Source of the DNA: Gigantopelta aegis
Lineage: Eukaryota > Mollusca > Gastropoda > Neomphalida > Peltospiridae
DNA length: 64,000 nucleotides
Reading direction: 5' to 3'
Assembly (NCBI RefSeq): GCF_016097555.1
Contig: NC_054708.1
Coordinates: 3,855,750 to 3,919,749 of the forward strand
The notes under the pieces were generated by a model, which was given only the letters and a program-made list of their open reading frames with translations, had not been told where the DNA came from and did not search any database. The translations under genes and the position numbers were made by a program. Position 1 is the stretch's first letter, and every line of letters begins with the position of its first letter. Positions 47,601 through 61,970 of this stretch are shown one piece after another.

Positions 47601-48288
47601 ATTTTTACTTGGCGGTTTGCCTGTAGATTGCCAATTGTCTCTAGATTACGACATGTGGGAAAGTGTAATGCTACTGGTTAGCTATACACTACGAAAGTGG
47701 AACATTCTTCTTTAACACTAATAGTAAAGTTATACGAAGTTATTTAGTATTGATTAGTAACCGTTTTTGTATTTTTACATTTATTTATTTTGATGCTGTA
47801 TTATGTCCTGTCTATTTGTTATTGTATTTGTAAACTATTTAATAATCTTCATTTTATGGAGGAAATAAAGAATATCTATCTATCTATCTATCTACTGTCC
47901 CTTTAAGCATCTCTTTAACAATGACTATGGTACAAGCTGACTCAGTCAGTGACTGTGGTACGAAATGAGTTAATGACTCATTGACTGTGGTTTGAAACGA
48001 ATTTGGTGTGAAATGACATTTCACAATCAGTGACAATGGTACGAAATGACACTGGACCTGGTATGAAATGATTATAGTATAAACTGACCAGGCAATATGC
48101 CATTTCGTACTATAAATAATAACTTTCAAGCATATCATGAAACTGAAAGTCGTTACAAAAAAGAAAAAAAAAGAAAAAAAGCACCCCCCCCCCCTCCCCC
48201 CCGAAGCTATAACACATTAAATTACCGATCCCTCTCGAACCACTGTTTCGGTTTGTGAACCAGCTGCAGAAGACATCTCGAGCGACAT
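35630..48288 (-). CDS. PPP1R11: PPP1R11 (PP1 inhibitor-3), complete, four coding exons
   Basis: The coding exons on the minus strand are 48288-48226, 41325-41217, 40113-39973 and 35682-35630. They total 366 nt, giving 121 residues (human 126), and all phases agree. Landmarks in order: a short N-terminus with SQTETVV; RSPRLRLTLTKP; the PP1-docking RVxF-type motif KVKW; TTETVDNEHMDKKKSKCCC; IYEKPKLFGESSSEEDDD; GCGQNCRGHKKKC; a His-rich segment SHAHQHKDDG; and a terminal GGPSTAS. PPP1R11 is a heat-stable, largely disordered inhibitor of protein phosphatase 1; it has also been reported as a ubiquitin ligase using its Cys-rich part. A second in-frame ATG lies four codons in (48276). The first has A at -3 and is preferred. 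The introns are unusual: introns 2 and 3 begin with minisatellites that contain the donor site, and intron 1 contains a split LINE. Confidence 0.93.
35752..36140 (+). mobile_element. SINE split by a short MITE
   Basis: SINE parts at 35752-35827 (GGGCCCATTGGGCTATTTCAC) and 35968-36140 (GGTATGTGTTATCCTGTCTG ... AGTGGTGTTGTTCAACAAAAC) are separated by about 140 bp. The insert's ends, AGGGAACATATTGTTC and GAAAACAAAATGTTCCCT, are inverted. It lies in PPP1R11 intron 3. Confidence 0.82.
36316..36760. repeat. 5.3 x 84-bp tandem repeat
   Basis: AAGAATGTTACATAGCCATA recurs at 36317, 36401, 36485, 36569 and 36653, then in part at 36737. The full units are essentially identical, pointing to recent expansion. 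PPP1R11 intron 3. Confidence 0.97.
36770..38065. other. PPP1R11 intron 3, non-coding
   Basis: No exon. A segment near 37475-37560 (TAGGCGTATTGG, then TGGATAACAACATTTATTTG) resembles 14670-14770, so it is a dispersed repeat. A short (GT)n lies at 37707-37728. Confidence 0.5.
38066..40015 (-). repeat. PPP1R11: 67-bp minisatellite, about 29 copies, grown from the PPP1R11 exon 3 donor
   Basis: On the minus strand the unit is TACAAATCACACGCTCACCA, then GCACAGGGATGATG, then GTACGGGTTGGGTTGTCAGT, then CAGATAGACATGG. The unit contiguous with exon 3 (39949-40015) begins inside coding sequence (YKSHAHQHKDDG) and contains the donor GATGATG|GTACGG. All downstream copies repeat both the exon tail and that donor. 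The period is exactly 67 throughout, with a few substitutions and one 8-bp deletion near 39366. Confidence 0.95.
39973..40113 (-). CDS. PPP1R11: PPP1R11 coding exon 3
   Basis: Acceptor CATTTTCAG, then GT|TGC|TGT, completing the Cys triplet CCC and reading IYEKPKLFGESSSEEDDDSD, then GCGQNCRGHKKKCYKSHAHQ. The donor GTACGG at 39972 gives phase 1, matching the last exon. The His/Lys tail of this exon is the seed of the 67-bp minisatellite. Confidence 0.93.
40743..40968 (-). mobile_element. tRNA-derived SINE, 3'-truncated (subfamily B)
   Basis: In reverse. The head at the right reads (reverse) GGGACGTAGCCCAGTGG with a B-box region GGTTTAGGATCTATCC. The left end stops at TATAGTCTTAGAGAG. It is in PPP1R11 intron 2, directly next to the 42-bp repeat. 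Confidence 0.88.
40972..41217 (-). repeat. PPP1R11: 6 x 42-bp tandem repeat reaching the PPP1R11 exon 2 donor
   Basis: CAAGAAAGAGATGTCAATCA recurs at 40972, 41014, 41056, 41098, 41140 and 41181. On the minus strand the unit nearest the exon reads GTGAGAGTCATTTAAGTGAT, which includes the donor itself. The other units have TGGAGAGTTGTTTAAGTGAT at that place, so the donor lies inside the repeated unit. Confidence 0.9.
41217..41325 (-). CDS. PPP1R11: PPP1R11 coding exon 2 (PP1-docking motif)
   Basis: Acceptor GTTATTTAG, then AGA AGT CCT: RSPRLRLTLTKPKNNKKVKW, then TTETVDNEHMDKKKSK and a split Cys codon. Donor GTGAGA at 41216. KVKW corresponds to human KVEW, the RVxF-type docking site for PP1. 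Confidence 0.95.
41330..43165. other. PPP1R11 intron 1, right part of non-coding stretch
   Basis: AT-rich; no exon, no clear repeat family. A short TTTATTGTA triplication lies at 41738-41765. Confidence 0.55.
43170..43361 (+). mobile_element. LINE (non-LTR retrotransposon), reverse transcriptase, 5' fragment
   Basis: In one frame it reads LTFLDNEKAFDRMWLDGLFY followed by KLYKIGIT. In the neighbouring frame it continues GKLWRILRL. This is the catalytic palm entry (DxxKAFDxVW) and the following helix of a LINE reverse transcriptase. The sequence is cut by the 2.9-kb TIR element at 43362 and resumes at 46243. The 5' part of the LINE is missing. Confidence 0.85.
43985..45545 (-). mobile_element. 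composite repeat, copy 2 of the 1.5-kb inverted pair
   Basis: The reverse complement of 28470-29955, including the same split SINE (about 44565-45010) with its GCATGTGCAGGGGG-ended insert. The CGCCATAGCTCGGCAAAGCG block at 44139 matches 29791-29810. It lies wholly inside the TIR element that split the LINE. Confidence 0.85.
45925..45945. repeat. (AAT)n microsatellite
   Basis: Short AATAAT run inside the 2.9-kb element. Confidence 0.9.
46243..47895 (+). mobile_element. LINE reverse transcriptase, 3' part and tail
   Basis: Reads SYYSMQSCVSYGGYKSELFH, then VKQGVGQGRVISAWLCTLYI, NDLLHALND, and ILLADDTTLL (the catalytic [FLY]ADD box), then WKLRYNASKSTILQF. It continues for about 300 codons with a degenerate CR1/Jockey-like C-terminal region. 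Stop codons lie after about RLLNITEV, after CNVWG and near 46990, so it is dead. It ends at GGAGGAAATAAAGAA followed by (TATC)n at 47876-47895, a microsatellite-type LINE tail. Inserted in PPP1R11 intron 1, antisense to the gene. Confidence 0.9.
48172..48204. repeat. poly-A / poly-C run
   Basis: A-rich run followed by two C runs, in PPP1R11 intron 1. Confidence 0.9.
48226..48288 (-). CDS. PPP1R11: PPP1R11 coding exon 1
   Basis: ATG at 48288 (A at -3), 21 codons reading MSLEMSSAAGSQTETVV then REGS. It ends TCG at donor GTAATT in phase 0, matching exon 2 (AGA). Human PPP1R11 has the similar acidic/Thr-rich leader ending before RSLTIKL. The adjoining promoter has no TATA box that I can see. Confidence 0.88.
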
Positions 48289-48359
48289 GTTCGTGTAGCG
48301 ATGTAACTTAACAGATAGTGTAACTGTATCAGTTTACAAATCTAACTCCGAAAAATAAA

Positions 48360-49080
48360 TTGACATGATCAACAAAACGTTGACAGTTGGATCAGTTACT
48401 TCCCCTTTACTTTTCTTAGTACTTTCCTTCTTTTTTCTTTATGAGGGACACTTCATTTTCAGACATCTTTTTTTCTTTTTCTTTTTCTTTTGTCTCGAAA
48501 GCGGCGGCGTTGACGGCGTCGGATTTTGCATTTATCTCAACTCCATTTCTTACAAACTATAGGCTAAATTATACATCAATGAAACTTGGTTGCACCTTGA
48601 ATAAGTTAGTCGTATGAATGTATGATTATTATTTTTTTAAATTCAATTAATTTAATTATAATTTTAATTGGATTAAAAAAGAAAGAAAATGTTTCAATAG
48701 AATTTTTAAAAAGTTTATTTTTTATATTATTATTATTTTATGTTTTATTATTATCATATTATACATATTTCCTGAATAACAATACAACTGCATGGACTGT
48801 TGGACTCAAATTTGTTCTGTTTCAGGAGAACTCCAGTCTTCACAGTGGAAATTTTAAGTGTTCCCCATTTGCAGGAATTACACATATTTCCTGAGTGAAT
48901 CAGACATTACACATATTTTCTGAGATTTTTAGGAATTATACATATTTCCTGATAATACATATTTTCTGTAACATAGATATGCCTATATATTTGCATGCTT
49001 GCGTTTTTAAATAATTTCTCTCAATCTCATGCTACAAAGACGACACAATTTGTTTTGTTTAATAATTGGAAGAAAAAAAA
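48360..49080. other. non-coding, AT-rich
   Basis: Upstream of PPP1R11. GAATTACACATATTTCCTGA-like units recur four or five times at 48770-48975, a degenerate short tandem repeat. No gene. Confidence 0.6.
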
Positions 49081-49084
49081 AATG

Positions 49085-49395
49085 TTTTATTTAACGACGC
49101 ACTCAACACATTTTAATTACGGTTATATAGCGTCAGACATATGGATAATGACCACACAGATATATAGAGAGGAAACCCGCTGTCGCCACTTCATGGGCTA
49201 CTCTTTCCGATTAGCAGCAGGGGATCTTTTATATGCACCATCCCACTGACAGGATAGCACATATCACGGCCTTTGATATAACAGCCGTCGTGCACTGGCT
49301 GTGACGAGAAATAGCCCAATGGGCCCACCGACGGGGATCGATCGTAGACCGACCGCTCATCGAGCGAGCGCTGTACCACTGAGCTATGTCCCGCC
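49085..49395 (-). mobile_element. tRNA-derived SINE, full length (subfamily A)
   Basis: In reverse. The tail TGTTTTATTTAACGACGCAC is at the left. Then come GTCAGACATATGG, the GAGAGGAAACCCGCTGTCGC block, the core, and a tRNA head with a B-box region (reverse GGTCTACGATCGATCCCC) ending GGGACATAGC. Well preserved. Confidence 0.93.
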
Positions 49396-49396
49396 C

Positions 49397-49592
49397 CTGG
49401 CTATTGGATGTCAAACATTTGGTTATATTTGCACCACCCACATGCATGATGATACACACCACGACCTTTGATATACAAGTAGTGGTGCACTGGCTTGGAC
49501 GAGAAATAGCCCAATGAGCCCACAGACGGGGATCGATCCCAAACCGACCGCGCATCAAGCGATAGCTTTACTGGGCTACGTCCCCTCCCCCC
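49397..49592 (-). mobile_element. tRNA-derived SINE (subfamily B), internally deleted
   Basis: Directly abuts the previous SINE. The left end GGCTATTGGATGTCAAACAT is the subfamily B 3' block. The middle is shortened. The head has GGTTTGGGATCGATCCCC (reverse) and GGGACGTAGCCCAG. Confidence 0.88.
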
Positions 49593-49848
49593 CCCCCCCC
49601 CATCACAAACATAATCAGTTACACAAAACCGAAAACCCCCCATAAAACCAGATTACCTTACCTTATACAGTGCCTCAGGAGACCATTTCCGTTGTCCCAT
49701 CCAATACCTCACGACAGATACATATGTATCAACGGTTGTGGTATATGCTGTCCTGCTTTTTGGTAGGAGTAGGCCTAGCCTATGTATATTTTCTCCACAA
49801 ACCGGCGTAGGAAGGTGGGGGGGGTGTGCGCACACACACATAAATACA

Positions 49849-49852
<4 letters not shown>

Positions 49853-49891
<39 letters not shown>
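49853..49891. repeat. (AT)n microsatellite
   Basis: About 38 bp of TA repeats in a decayed repeat region. Confidence 0.95.
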
Positions 49892-49895
<4 letters not shown>

Positions 49896-50086
49896 AACCA
49901 TTGCTGCTGCTACAAAGTGTGGGGAACATGTACTCCTTGTCCCACCCACATACACACGCTTTCTACGCCAGTGATGAGGCACTGGCGGAGATGAGGAAAG
50001 ATCAAGAACAACAGGTCCACAGAGGGAAATCAAACCCCAGGACTCGTGAGATCCTCAGCAACCACTTCCGATAGTACTTGACTTAC

Positions 50087-50111
50087 CATCGACGTCCCAA
50101 ACTGCGTTCAC
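50087..50111 (-). other. possible 25-nt micro-exon
   Basis: On the minus strand, TTTTTGTTGTTAG precedes GTGAACGCAGTTTGGGACGT then CGATG, which is followed by a perfect donor GTAAGT. The splice signals are strong on both sides. It could be a 5' UTR exon of PPP1R11, whose start codon is 1.8 kb downstream on the same strand, or belong to an unknown transcript. No homology is recognisable in 25 nt. Confidence 0.25.
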
Positions 50112-51800
50112 CTAACAACAAAAACATGAATACGATATTTACGGAAATACTATTTTACATTTTTCAGCCACGATATGGGAAACAAAATAAATTGCAATCA
50201 GTTAACGTGAAAAATTAACAATATAGACGTAAAACAAATCCATTCTAGTAAACAAAAGTGAAGCACCCTCCAGTACACAGGAAACTGTACACCGTTGCTA
50301 ACTGCGTTCAGGCGCATGTATTTGCAAAAAAAGTATCGTACCGCACATGTGCGGTTCGTAATTTTCCATTTTTAAGGCCACTACATGAAAAATATATGTT
50401 TCTTAAATATGCACAGTTGACGAACACGTTGTTTAATATTGTTTTTAATTTAATTTCACGCTCATGTTCATGTATTTTGTTGAAAAACATAATTGGAACG
50501 TCTAGTGATCAGTTTAAAGGGACACACCCTAGTTTCAACCCGTGAAAATTAACACTAAGTTTACTTAATCTACAAACCTGTAACACATTTGGATAAAGTT
50601 ACAACTGAGATATTAAAAACACCTGGATGACCAAAACACTTCGAATGTACGGAACTTAATTATCTAAACAATAAAATCTAAGTAAAGTATTATTTAAGTT
50701 ATCAAAAACGGTTACAATAGTCAAAAATATACGTTAGCGTTTAAAAACGAGGGGATTTCCCATCTTTATTCGTCGATGGTGCAATGTCGATAATTCGGGC
50801 ATTTTAAAAACAAATCCTTTAAATTCGGGCAAAACTCAGCCTGCCCACACCACCCCCAACTCCGAGAAAAATTGAAGCCCGTACGCCTGTGAGGGGCTGT
50901 ATGATGAGTATAATGTTATCATTAACAGACAATGATTCATAGTTTGTAAAAAACAGGAATCTAGAAAAATAACAAATGAATCACTAAACGCGCACGTGGT
51001 AAAATTGACCCCATCAGTGTGTTTAAATTTTGGTATTGGGCATAGCTTTGTTTTCTATTTGGTGTATTGACGGCATCGAAATCGCTTTCGTGAATAATAT
51101 TTAAGTCAGTTGCTCCCCCTTGACTGTTAATTCGACAAGGGTATTGCAATCCAAGTTCCACCACTGACTTTATTCGAGACGGAATGAAATGTATGACATG
51201 TTAAACATATTTACGGTACCGGTACCAGTCATATGTCAGACAGGGTTGACTTGAGAACGCATTTGACAGAGTGAGCTGTTAAATAAATTCATCTCTAAAC
51301 AACATGCAATATGAAAAGCAATTCGCCGAATGCAACAAAGTCAATAATCATATTTAACTGTCATTATGTTTCGGGTGATCGTAGTTGATAAAGATATTTC
51401 GTAAACGTATTTATTTTATTGACCAGTTATATTATAACTTTTTTTTTTTTCATGAGAAAAGCGTCCATCGTTTGCCAGCTCTTGGCTGCACGTTTTTTGT
51501 TTCGCTGTCTTTGCTCAGGTCGTCCCATGATAGTCGTAGTTTGTAAGTCGACAAAATAGCGCGCCACATGATAGACTGGTTCTCAACTGAATATACCCAT
51601 AACGACGCCTTGTAATATCATTCGTGTAACACATGCACCATTTTTGGCCAAATAAATAATTATTTACGGAAATTTCCGAACGCTGAAATTAATATTTGAG
51701 CTTCTACAGATACGAGCCAAATAATATCAAATGACGGGCTTCCAATAATGGCTTCGAATAAACTAGCATTTAATACTTATAATAGGCGGAACTCAAATTT

Positions 51801-51839
<39 letters not shown>

Positions 51840-51897
51840 CGCGTTCGCACCCGTCGCACTCCCCTTGGCTACGGGCCTGTCATACCAGTGAAGTTTG

Positions 51898-51954
<57 letters not shown>

Positions 51955-52330
51955 ATACAAAAATAGCATGTGACGCGCACCGAATGTTAATTCATCTTCC
52001 ACCATTTTAAGTCAATTTCTACGTCACGTGGAACCGACATATTTACGGGTTTGTAAAGTTTTGTATTTAGATACTTACTTGTCTGAACATTTTTGGTAAT
52101 GAAAATGTTCCTGAACTGTGAAGAAAAACCTCACAATTGAACGACTAACAGACGACAACAAATCGGATGTTGATTGCGTGAACCATTCATGAGAAAACAA
52201 GCTGAACGGAGTGGCAAGCATAACGCAGTTAGGGACGTTGACGACAGATCATGTTCCTTTGAATTTGTCGGTTATTATTTTTGTTTAATAGGACACTTTC
52301 AGCGGTTGTGAAGGGAGTGGGTTGGGTAGC
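50112..52330. other. non-coding
   Basis: No gene recognised. It contains a dispersed-repeat fragment at 50790-50890 (TTTAAATTCGGGCAAAACTC ... GAAGCCCGTACGCC), (GT)n/(GC)n at 51804-51843 and (AT)n at 51900-51950. Confidence 0.5.
51804..51950. repeat. compound (GT)n-(GC)n and (AT)n microsatellites
   Basis: Alternating purine-pyrimidine tracts at 51804-51843 and 51899-51950, separated by about 55 bp of unique DNA. Such tracts favour Z-DNA. Confidence 0.93.
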
Positions 52331-52340
52331 AGCTCAAACT

Positions 52341-52482
52341 GTCCCAGTGTCCCGTCGAACCTCACTCTGGACTCGCCACTGGCCGTTCAGCACAGATCTC
52401 ACAAACAACACGTCCCAGTGTCCCGTCGAACCTCACTCTGGACTCGCCACTGGCCGTTCAGCACAGCTCTCACAAACAAAAC
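52341..52482. repeat. 2 x 71-bp tandem duplication
   Basis: GTCCCAGTGTCCCGTCGAAC starts at 52341 and again at 52412. The 71-bp units are nearly identical and GC-richer than their surroundings. Just upstream, CACTTTCAG precedes a frame reading GCEGSGLGSSSNCPSVPSNL on the plus strand, which might be an exon, but I found no partner exons. Confidence 0.9.
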
Positions 52483-52484
52483 GT

Positions 52485-52785
52485 TTGTTTGGTTCAACGA
52501 CACCACTCTTATTAATAATCAGCTATCAGATGTCAAACATTTGGTCATTCTGACATGTAGTCATCGGAGGAAACCCGCTACATTTTTTCTAATGCAGCAA
52601 GGGATCTTTTATATGCACCACCCCACAAACAGGATAGCACATGCCACGGCCTTTGATATACCAGTCGTGGCGCAGCGGCTAGAACGAGAAATAGCCCAAT
52701 AGGCCCACCGACGGGGATCGATCCCAAACCGACCGCGCATCAAGCGAGCGCTTTACCACTGGGCTACGTCCCGCCCCCTCACAAA
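52485..52785 (-). mobile_element. tRNA-derived SINE, full length (subfamily B)
   Basis: In reverse. The left end GTTTGGTTCAACGACACCAC is the 3' tail. The right end is an intact head: reverse GGGACGTAGCCCAGTGGTAA and GGTTTGGGATCGATCCCCGT, with clear A and B boxes. Confidence 0.93.
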
Positions 52786-53035
52786 TAAATCACTCGAAGT
52801 CAGGAATTTGTTTAAAGATTATTTTATTGTAATTATTATTGCTAAATATGTGATTTTTCAACTTCAGCAATCATTGCGTAAGTTTTCACCTACACATCCT
52901 GCACTCAAACAGAAAGAAGAAACATGTTCTAAAAATACTTTACGAGCAGATTAAATCTACAGACAAAAACAAAACCAAACACGGTAAGCAGTCCAACACA
53001 CGTATGTGACACGGATGTGGTTATTGTAATATTTC

Positions 53036-58294
<5,259 letters not shown>

Positions 58295-58346
58295 GTTGCA
58301 GATCTTGTAATGTTAACACATATCTCTAAAATATCAAACATGCTGG

Positions 58347-58356
58347 TTTTTATATA
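58347..58356 (-). promoter_or_regulatory. TATA box of the Kazal-protein gene
   Basis: The minus strand reads GAAAGTATATAAAAACC. The TATATAAAAA element is 53-62 nt upstream of the start codon. A start site about 30 nt downstream of the box would leave a short 5' UTR. Confidence 0.55.
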
Positions 58357-58894
58357 CTTTCTAAATCATTTTAAAATACGCAATAACATTTCTGAAGGGT
58401 TTGGAGAAGTACGTATCAGTGTAAATGTCATGCTATATTTATTGAAAAGCAAATAAATATTTCAAGGGTTCGGAGATTTACAAGAGTTAATCACATAATG
58501 TAACTATATGACCTTATTCGAGAGCAGTGGCAACAGAGAGAACACGTTTGATGACTTGATGACGAAAACAGTATAAAACAGTATAAAAACGCCATAAACA
58601 TTTAAACTCTAGGCAGTTTTATATCGTTTAACTATATTTATAAGGAGCCTTTTCGCTATTACTGTGTATTAAACCGTGCCAACAGTGGGTTCATCGATAT
58701 GAATTTTGTTTGTTTTTTATAGTGGGGAGTGGCGAATAATATTCATTAAGAGCATTTGAAGATTAAAAACTAAAGTCCTAGTCAGAGTTATACCCAACTA
58801 TTTAATGTTTATTACAAAATTATGATTCCTAAAGATCACCTCCTAGAACCTTGTTCGGTCAGAGAGACCGCGATCCTGTTCTGAATTTCTCTAC

Positions 58895-59050
58895 AAAGTG
58901 CAGTCACTGCGATTCGACATTTGTAGAAAGTGCAGTCACTGCGATTCGACATTTGTAGAAAGTGCAGTCACTGCCATTCGACATTTGTACAAAGTGCAAT
59001 CTCTGCGATTCGACATTTGTAGAAAGTGCAATCTCTGCGATTCGACATTT
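58895..59050. repeat. 5 x ~30-bp tandem repeat
   Basis: TGCGATTCGACATTTGTAGA then AAGTGCAGTCAC repeats about five times with small changes. The period is about 30 bp. Confidence 0.93.
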
Positions 59051-59384
59051 ATAAGAATGTAAGCATGTCTTGTACAAAATGGTCTCAATTATTGATCCAA
59101 AACCAAATAGGCCAGACATTGCTAACTATATTTGTGAACGTGACTAATTAATACCGATCTTAAATTAGAAAAAAAAATTCACTTCATAATGATAAAACCC
59201 TTAGGTGTATGGAAAGAGTACGAGGTCCATGGAATTAGTTTGTACAATATCTACAAATAGCAAGTCTATTTCGTATTTGAATTAGAATATAATTCAGTTA
59301 CCGAGAAGGTTCACATGCACCTATTTATAGAACCAGAAATATTTTACACATGGAGAAATCAGTATATGTTTTTGTTGCGTACAG

Positions 59385-59465
59385 TCCAAGTCATTGCGAT
59401 CTGTACAGTGCATTCATTACGATCTGTACAGTGCATTCATTGCAATCTGTACAGTGCATTCATTG
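59385..59465. repeat. ~21-bp tandem repeat
   Basis: CTGTACAGTGCATTCATTGC-type units, about four copies. Confidence 0.85.
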
Positions 59466-59507
59466 CGGGTTTCGTTTTGTACATATGTGAAGTCAATCAT
59501 CCAGGGG

Positions 59508-59805
59508 CGAGACGTAGCCCAATGGTAAAGCGTTCGCTTGATGCGCGATCGGTTTGGGATCGATCCCCATCGGTGGGCCCATTGGGCTATTTCTCGCTCC
59601 AGCCAGTGCACCACGACTGGTACATGAAAGGCCGTGGTATATGCTATCCTGTCTATGGGATGGTGCATATAAAATCGAAAAGAGTGGCGACAGCGGGTTT
59701 CCTACCTCAATATCTGTGTGGTTCTTAACCATAATTCCGACGCCATATAACCGTAAATAAAATGTGTTGAGTGCGTCGTTAAATAAAAGATTTCCTTCCT
59801 TCATT
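59508..59805 (+). mobile_element. tRNA-derived SINE, full length (subfamily A), internal deletion
   Basis: Head GACGTAGCCCAATGGTAAAG (A box) and GGTTTGGGATCGATCCCCAT (B box). The core follows (GGGCCCATTGGGCTATTTCT; CACCACGACTGGTACATGAA), then GACAGCGGGTTTCC. The tail is AAATGTGTTGAGTGCGTCGT then TAAATAAAA and a CCTTCC run. About 40 bp between CATATAAAA and TCGAAAAGAG are missing compared with other copies. This is the best plus-strand reference copy in the window. Confidence 0.95.
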
Positions 59806-60427
59806 TCAATCATCCATGTCAAATGAACACAAAGAAAGGAATATTACTTTCAGACGTCGATCAACCGGTTATCATAAAAGAGAGTAGAAATGCATTGTTT
59901 GCCTTTTGATAGGATCTGATTTTACTGGAAAACATATAAATAATTTAGATATCTTGGCATACATGGCATTCCGTAGATTTTACTATATTTAACTTGTTTC
60001 AGGGTTTGAAACATGGACACCTCTGTGCGATGTGGTCACTGCACCAGGATTCAAAAATAAAAGTTCTGTTTAAAACAATTCAACAAACAGAAGTACAAAT
60101 ATCAATATTTGCCAACAGAAGCTTTTGATTCTGTGTCATGATGATTCATAGATCAAGAACTTGAAACTGGACCAAAAAGAACAATTTTAGAACAATTCGT
60201 TTTGTAAAGTAATATAAAATAGATTTCTTGCAGAATCAATTATGTTAGAAGGGCTGCAGACAGGATGACTCGTTGTCGCCATAAATCTTCATTTATGGTG
60301 CTGAAATCCTTGCAGTTATGATTAGAAACAACTCAACCATTACAGGCATAAATATAGATAATAAGCAATAGTTAATATTGGAATACGCATATGATACAAG
60401 GTCTATTATAGGTGGATCCCCCGATTT

Positions 60428-60998
60428 GTTTTCTTTAACGACTTCACTAGATCACATTGATTTGTTAATCGTCGGCTACTGGAAGGAAGGAAGGACATCT
60501 TTTATTTAATGACGCACTCAACACATTTATTAACGGCTATATGGCGTCAGACATATGGTTAAGGACCACACAAATATTGAGAGAGGAAACAAGCTATCGC
60601 CAATTCATGGGCTACTCTTTTTGATTAGCAGCAAGGGATCTTTTATATGCACTATCCCACAGACAGAATAGCATATACCACGGCCTTTGTTACACCAGTT
60701 GTGGAGCACTGGCTGAAAAAAGAAATAGCCCAATGAATTGTCGGCTATTGGAGGTCAAACATTTGGTCATTGTGACACGTAGTCAGAGGAAACCCACAGC
60801 ATTTTTCCATTAGTAGCAAGACATCTTTTATATGCCCTATCCACAGACAAGACAGTACATATCAGACCTTTGATATATCAGTCGTGAGGCACTGGTTGGA
60901 ACGGAAAACCCCCAATAAGAGAATTGGTCCACCAAGCGGATTCAATCCTCCGACCGAAGCACGTTAGACAAATGCTCTACCGACAAAGCTAGATCTCG
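60428..60998 (-). mobile_element. SINE inserted in a SINE
   Basis: A subfamily B copy (outer: 60428-60480 and 60738-60998, with a worn head) is interrupted by a 5'-truncated subfamily A copy (60481-60737). Matching target duplications of about 14 bp (CGTCGGCTACTGGA and TGTCGGCTATTGGA) flank the inner copy. The subfamily A copy is the younger. Confidence 0.88.
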
Positions 60999-61059
60999 CC
61001 TTGTGTGTCTTTCTACTAGTAGGCCTATATTCGGATTTTATGTTTGCTAATGCAAGCTA

Positions 61060-61182
<123 letters not shown>

Positions 61183-61289
61183 ACTGCGAATCATTGTGCG
61201 TTCTCAGATGACGATTAAATTTATAGGTATACTTTGATGTATAGTCACGAAATCTGCTTTGTTTCAGCGATCCAGAATTGACATCTTCT

Positions 61290-61510
61290 ATCTCGACTTC
61301 ACTGCCTACGACTGCCTCTCCGGGATAGAAAGGGGGTTGGACAAAAAGTGCTCTGACTTTATTTGGTTAATTAGTGATCTATAATTCATGCACTAATTAC
61401 TTCACTGCCTGCGACTGCCTCTCCGGGATAGAAAGGGGGTTGGACAAAAGGTGCTCTGACTTTATTTGGTTAATTAGTGATCTATAATTCATGCACTAAT
61501 TATTTCACCC
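61290..61510. repeat. 2 x ~107-bp tandem duplication
   Basis: ACTGCCTCTCCGGGATAGAA then AGGGGGTTGGACAAAA...CATGCACTAATTA occurs at about 61311 and 61418 with near identity. Confidence 0.92.
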
Positions 61511-61765
61511 CACCAGTGGTTTATATTCAATACTTTATTAACCTTGAGAGTTCAACTGACATACCTGTATGTAATACAAACAGAACTCTGAACCATATGA
61601 GGATTTAATTAATTTTGGGATAACCACTGTGTATATTATCTAGCATATTATACCAAATAAGTTTTGTGTGGTTTTCTCAATTTCCCCAACCAGACGTAAA
61701 TCTGAAATCAAAGAAAAGACTCAATATACTGTTTAGATTGTTTATTAGAAGAAGCACAATTAACG

Positions 61766-61970
61766 TTATGGTTTGTGCACTCGACTTGGATCATACAGCG
61801 TCGTGGAATCGGGGATGGCACCCTCGTTACACTCGTCTCCGTAGCAACAGAACCTACAGTCAAGTTCCATTCCTGGGAAGCCTGTCGGGGATTCGTCGAG
61901 CAGGAAGCAGTCCGCGTGTCCTGCCGTCTGCTTCCACCATTTCTCGAGACACACGTCCTCCTTGACACAC
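61766..61970 (-). CDS. Ly6/uPAR protein exon B
   Basis: 205 nt. It starts G|TGT GTC AAG, completing an Arg codon. It contains the diagnostic DCRFCCYGDECNE and stops TAA at 61768-61766. Confidence 0.82.

Noticed and set aside
49653-49760. Exon-like frame VVRYWMGQRKWSPEALYK on the minus strand with donor GTAAGG
   Set aside because: There is no convincing acceptor, it is next to SINE debris, and no partner exon or family was recognised.
52320-52410. Plus-strand exon reading GCEGSGLGSSSNCPSVPSNL after CACTTTCAG
   Set aside because: No donor or partner exon was found, and the region is a 71-bp tandem duplication.
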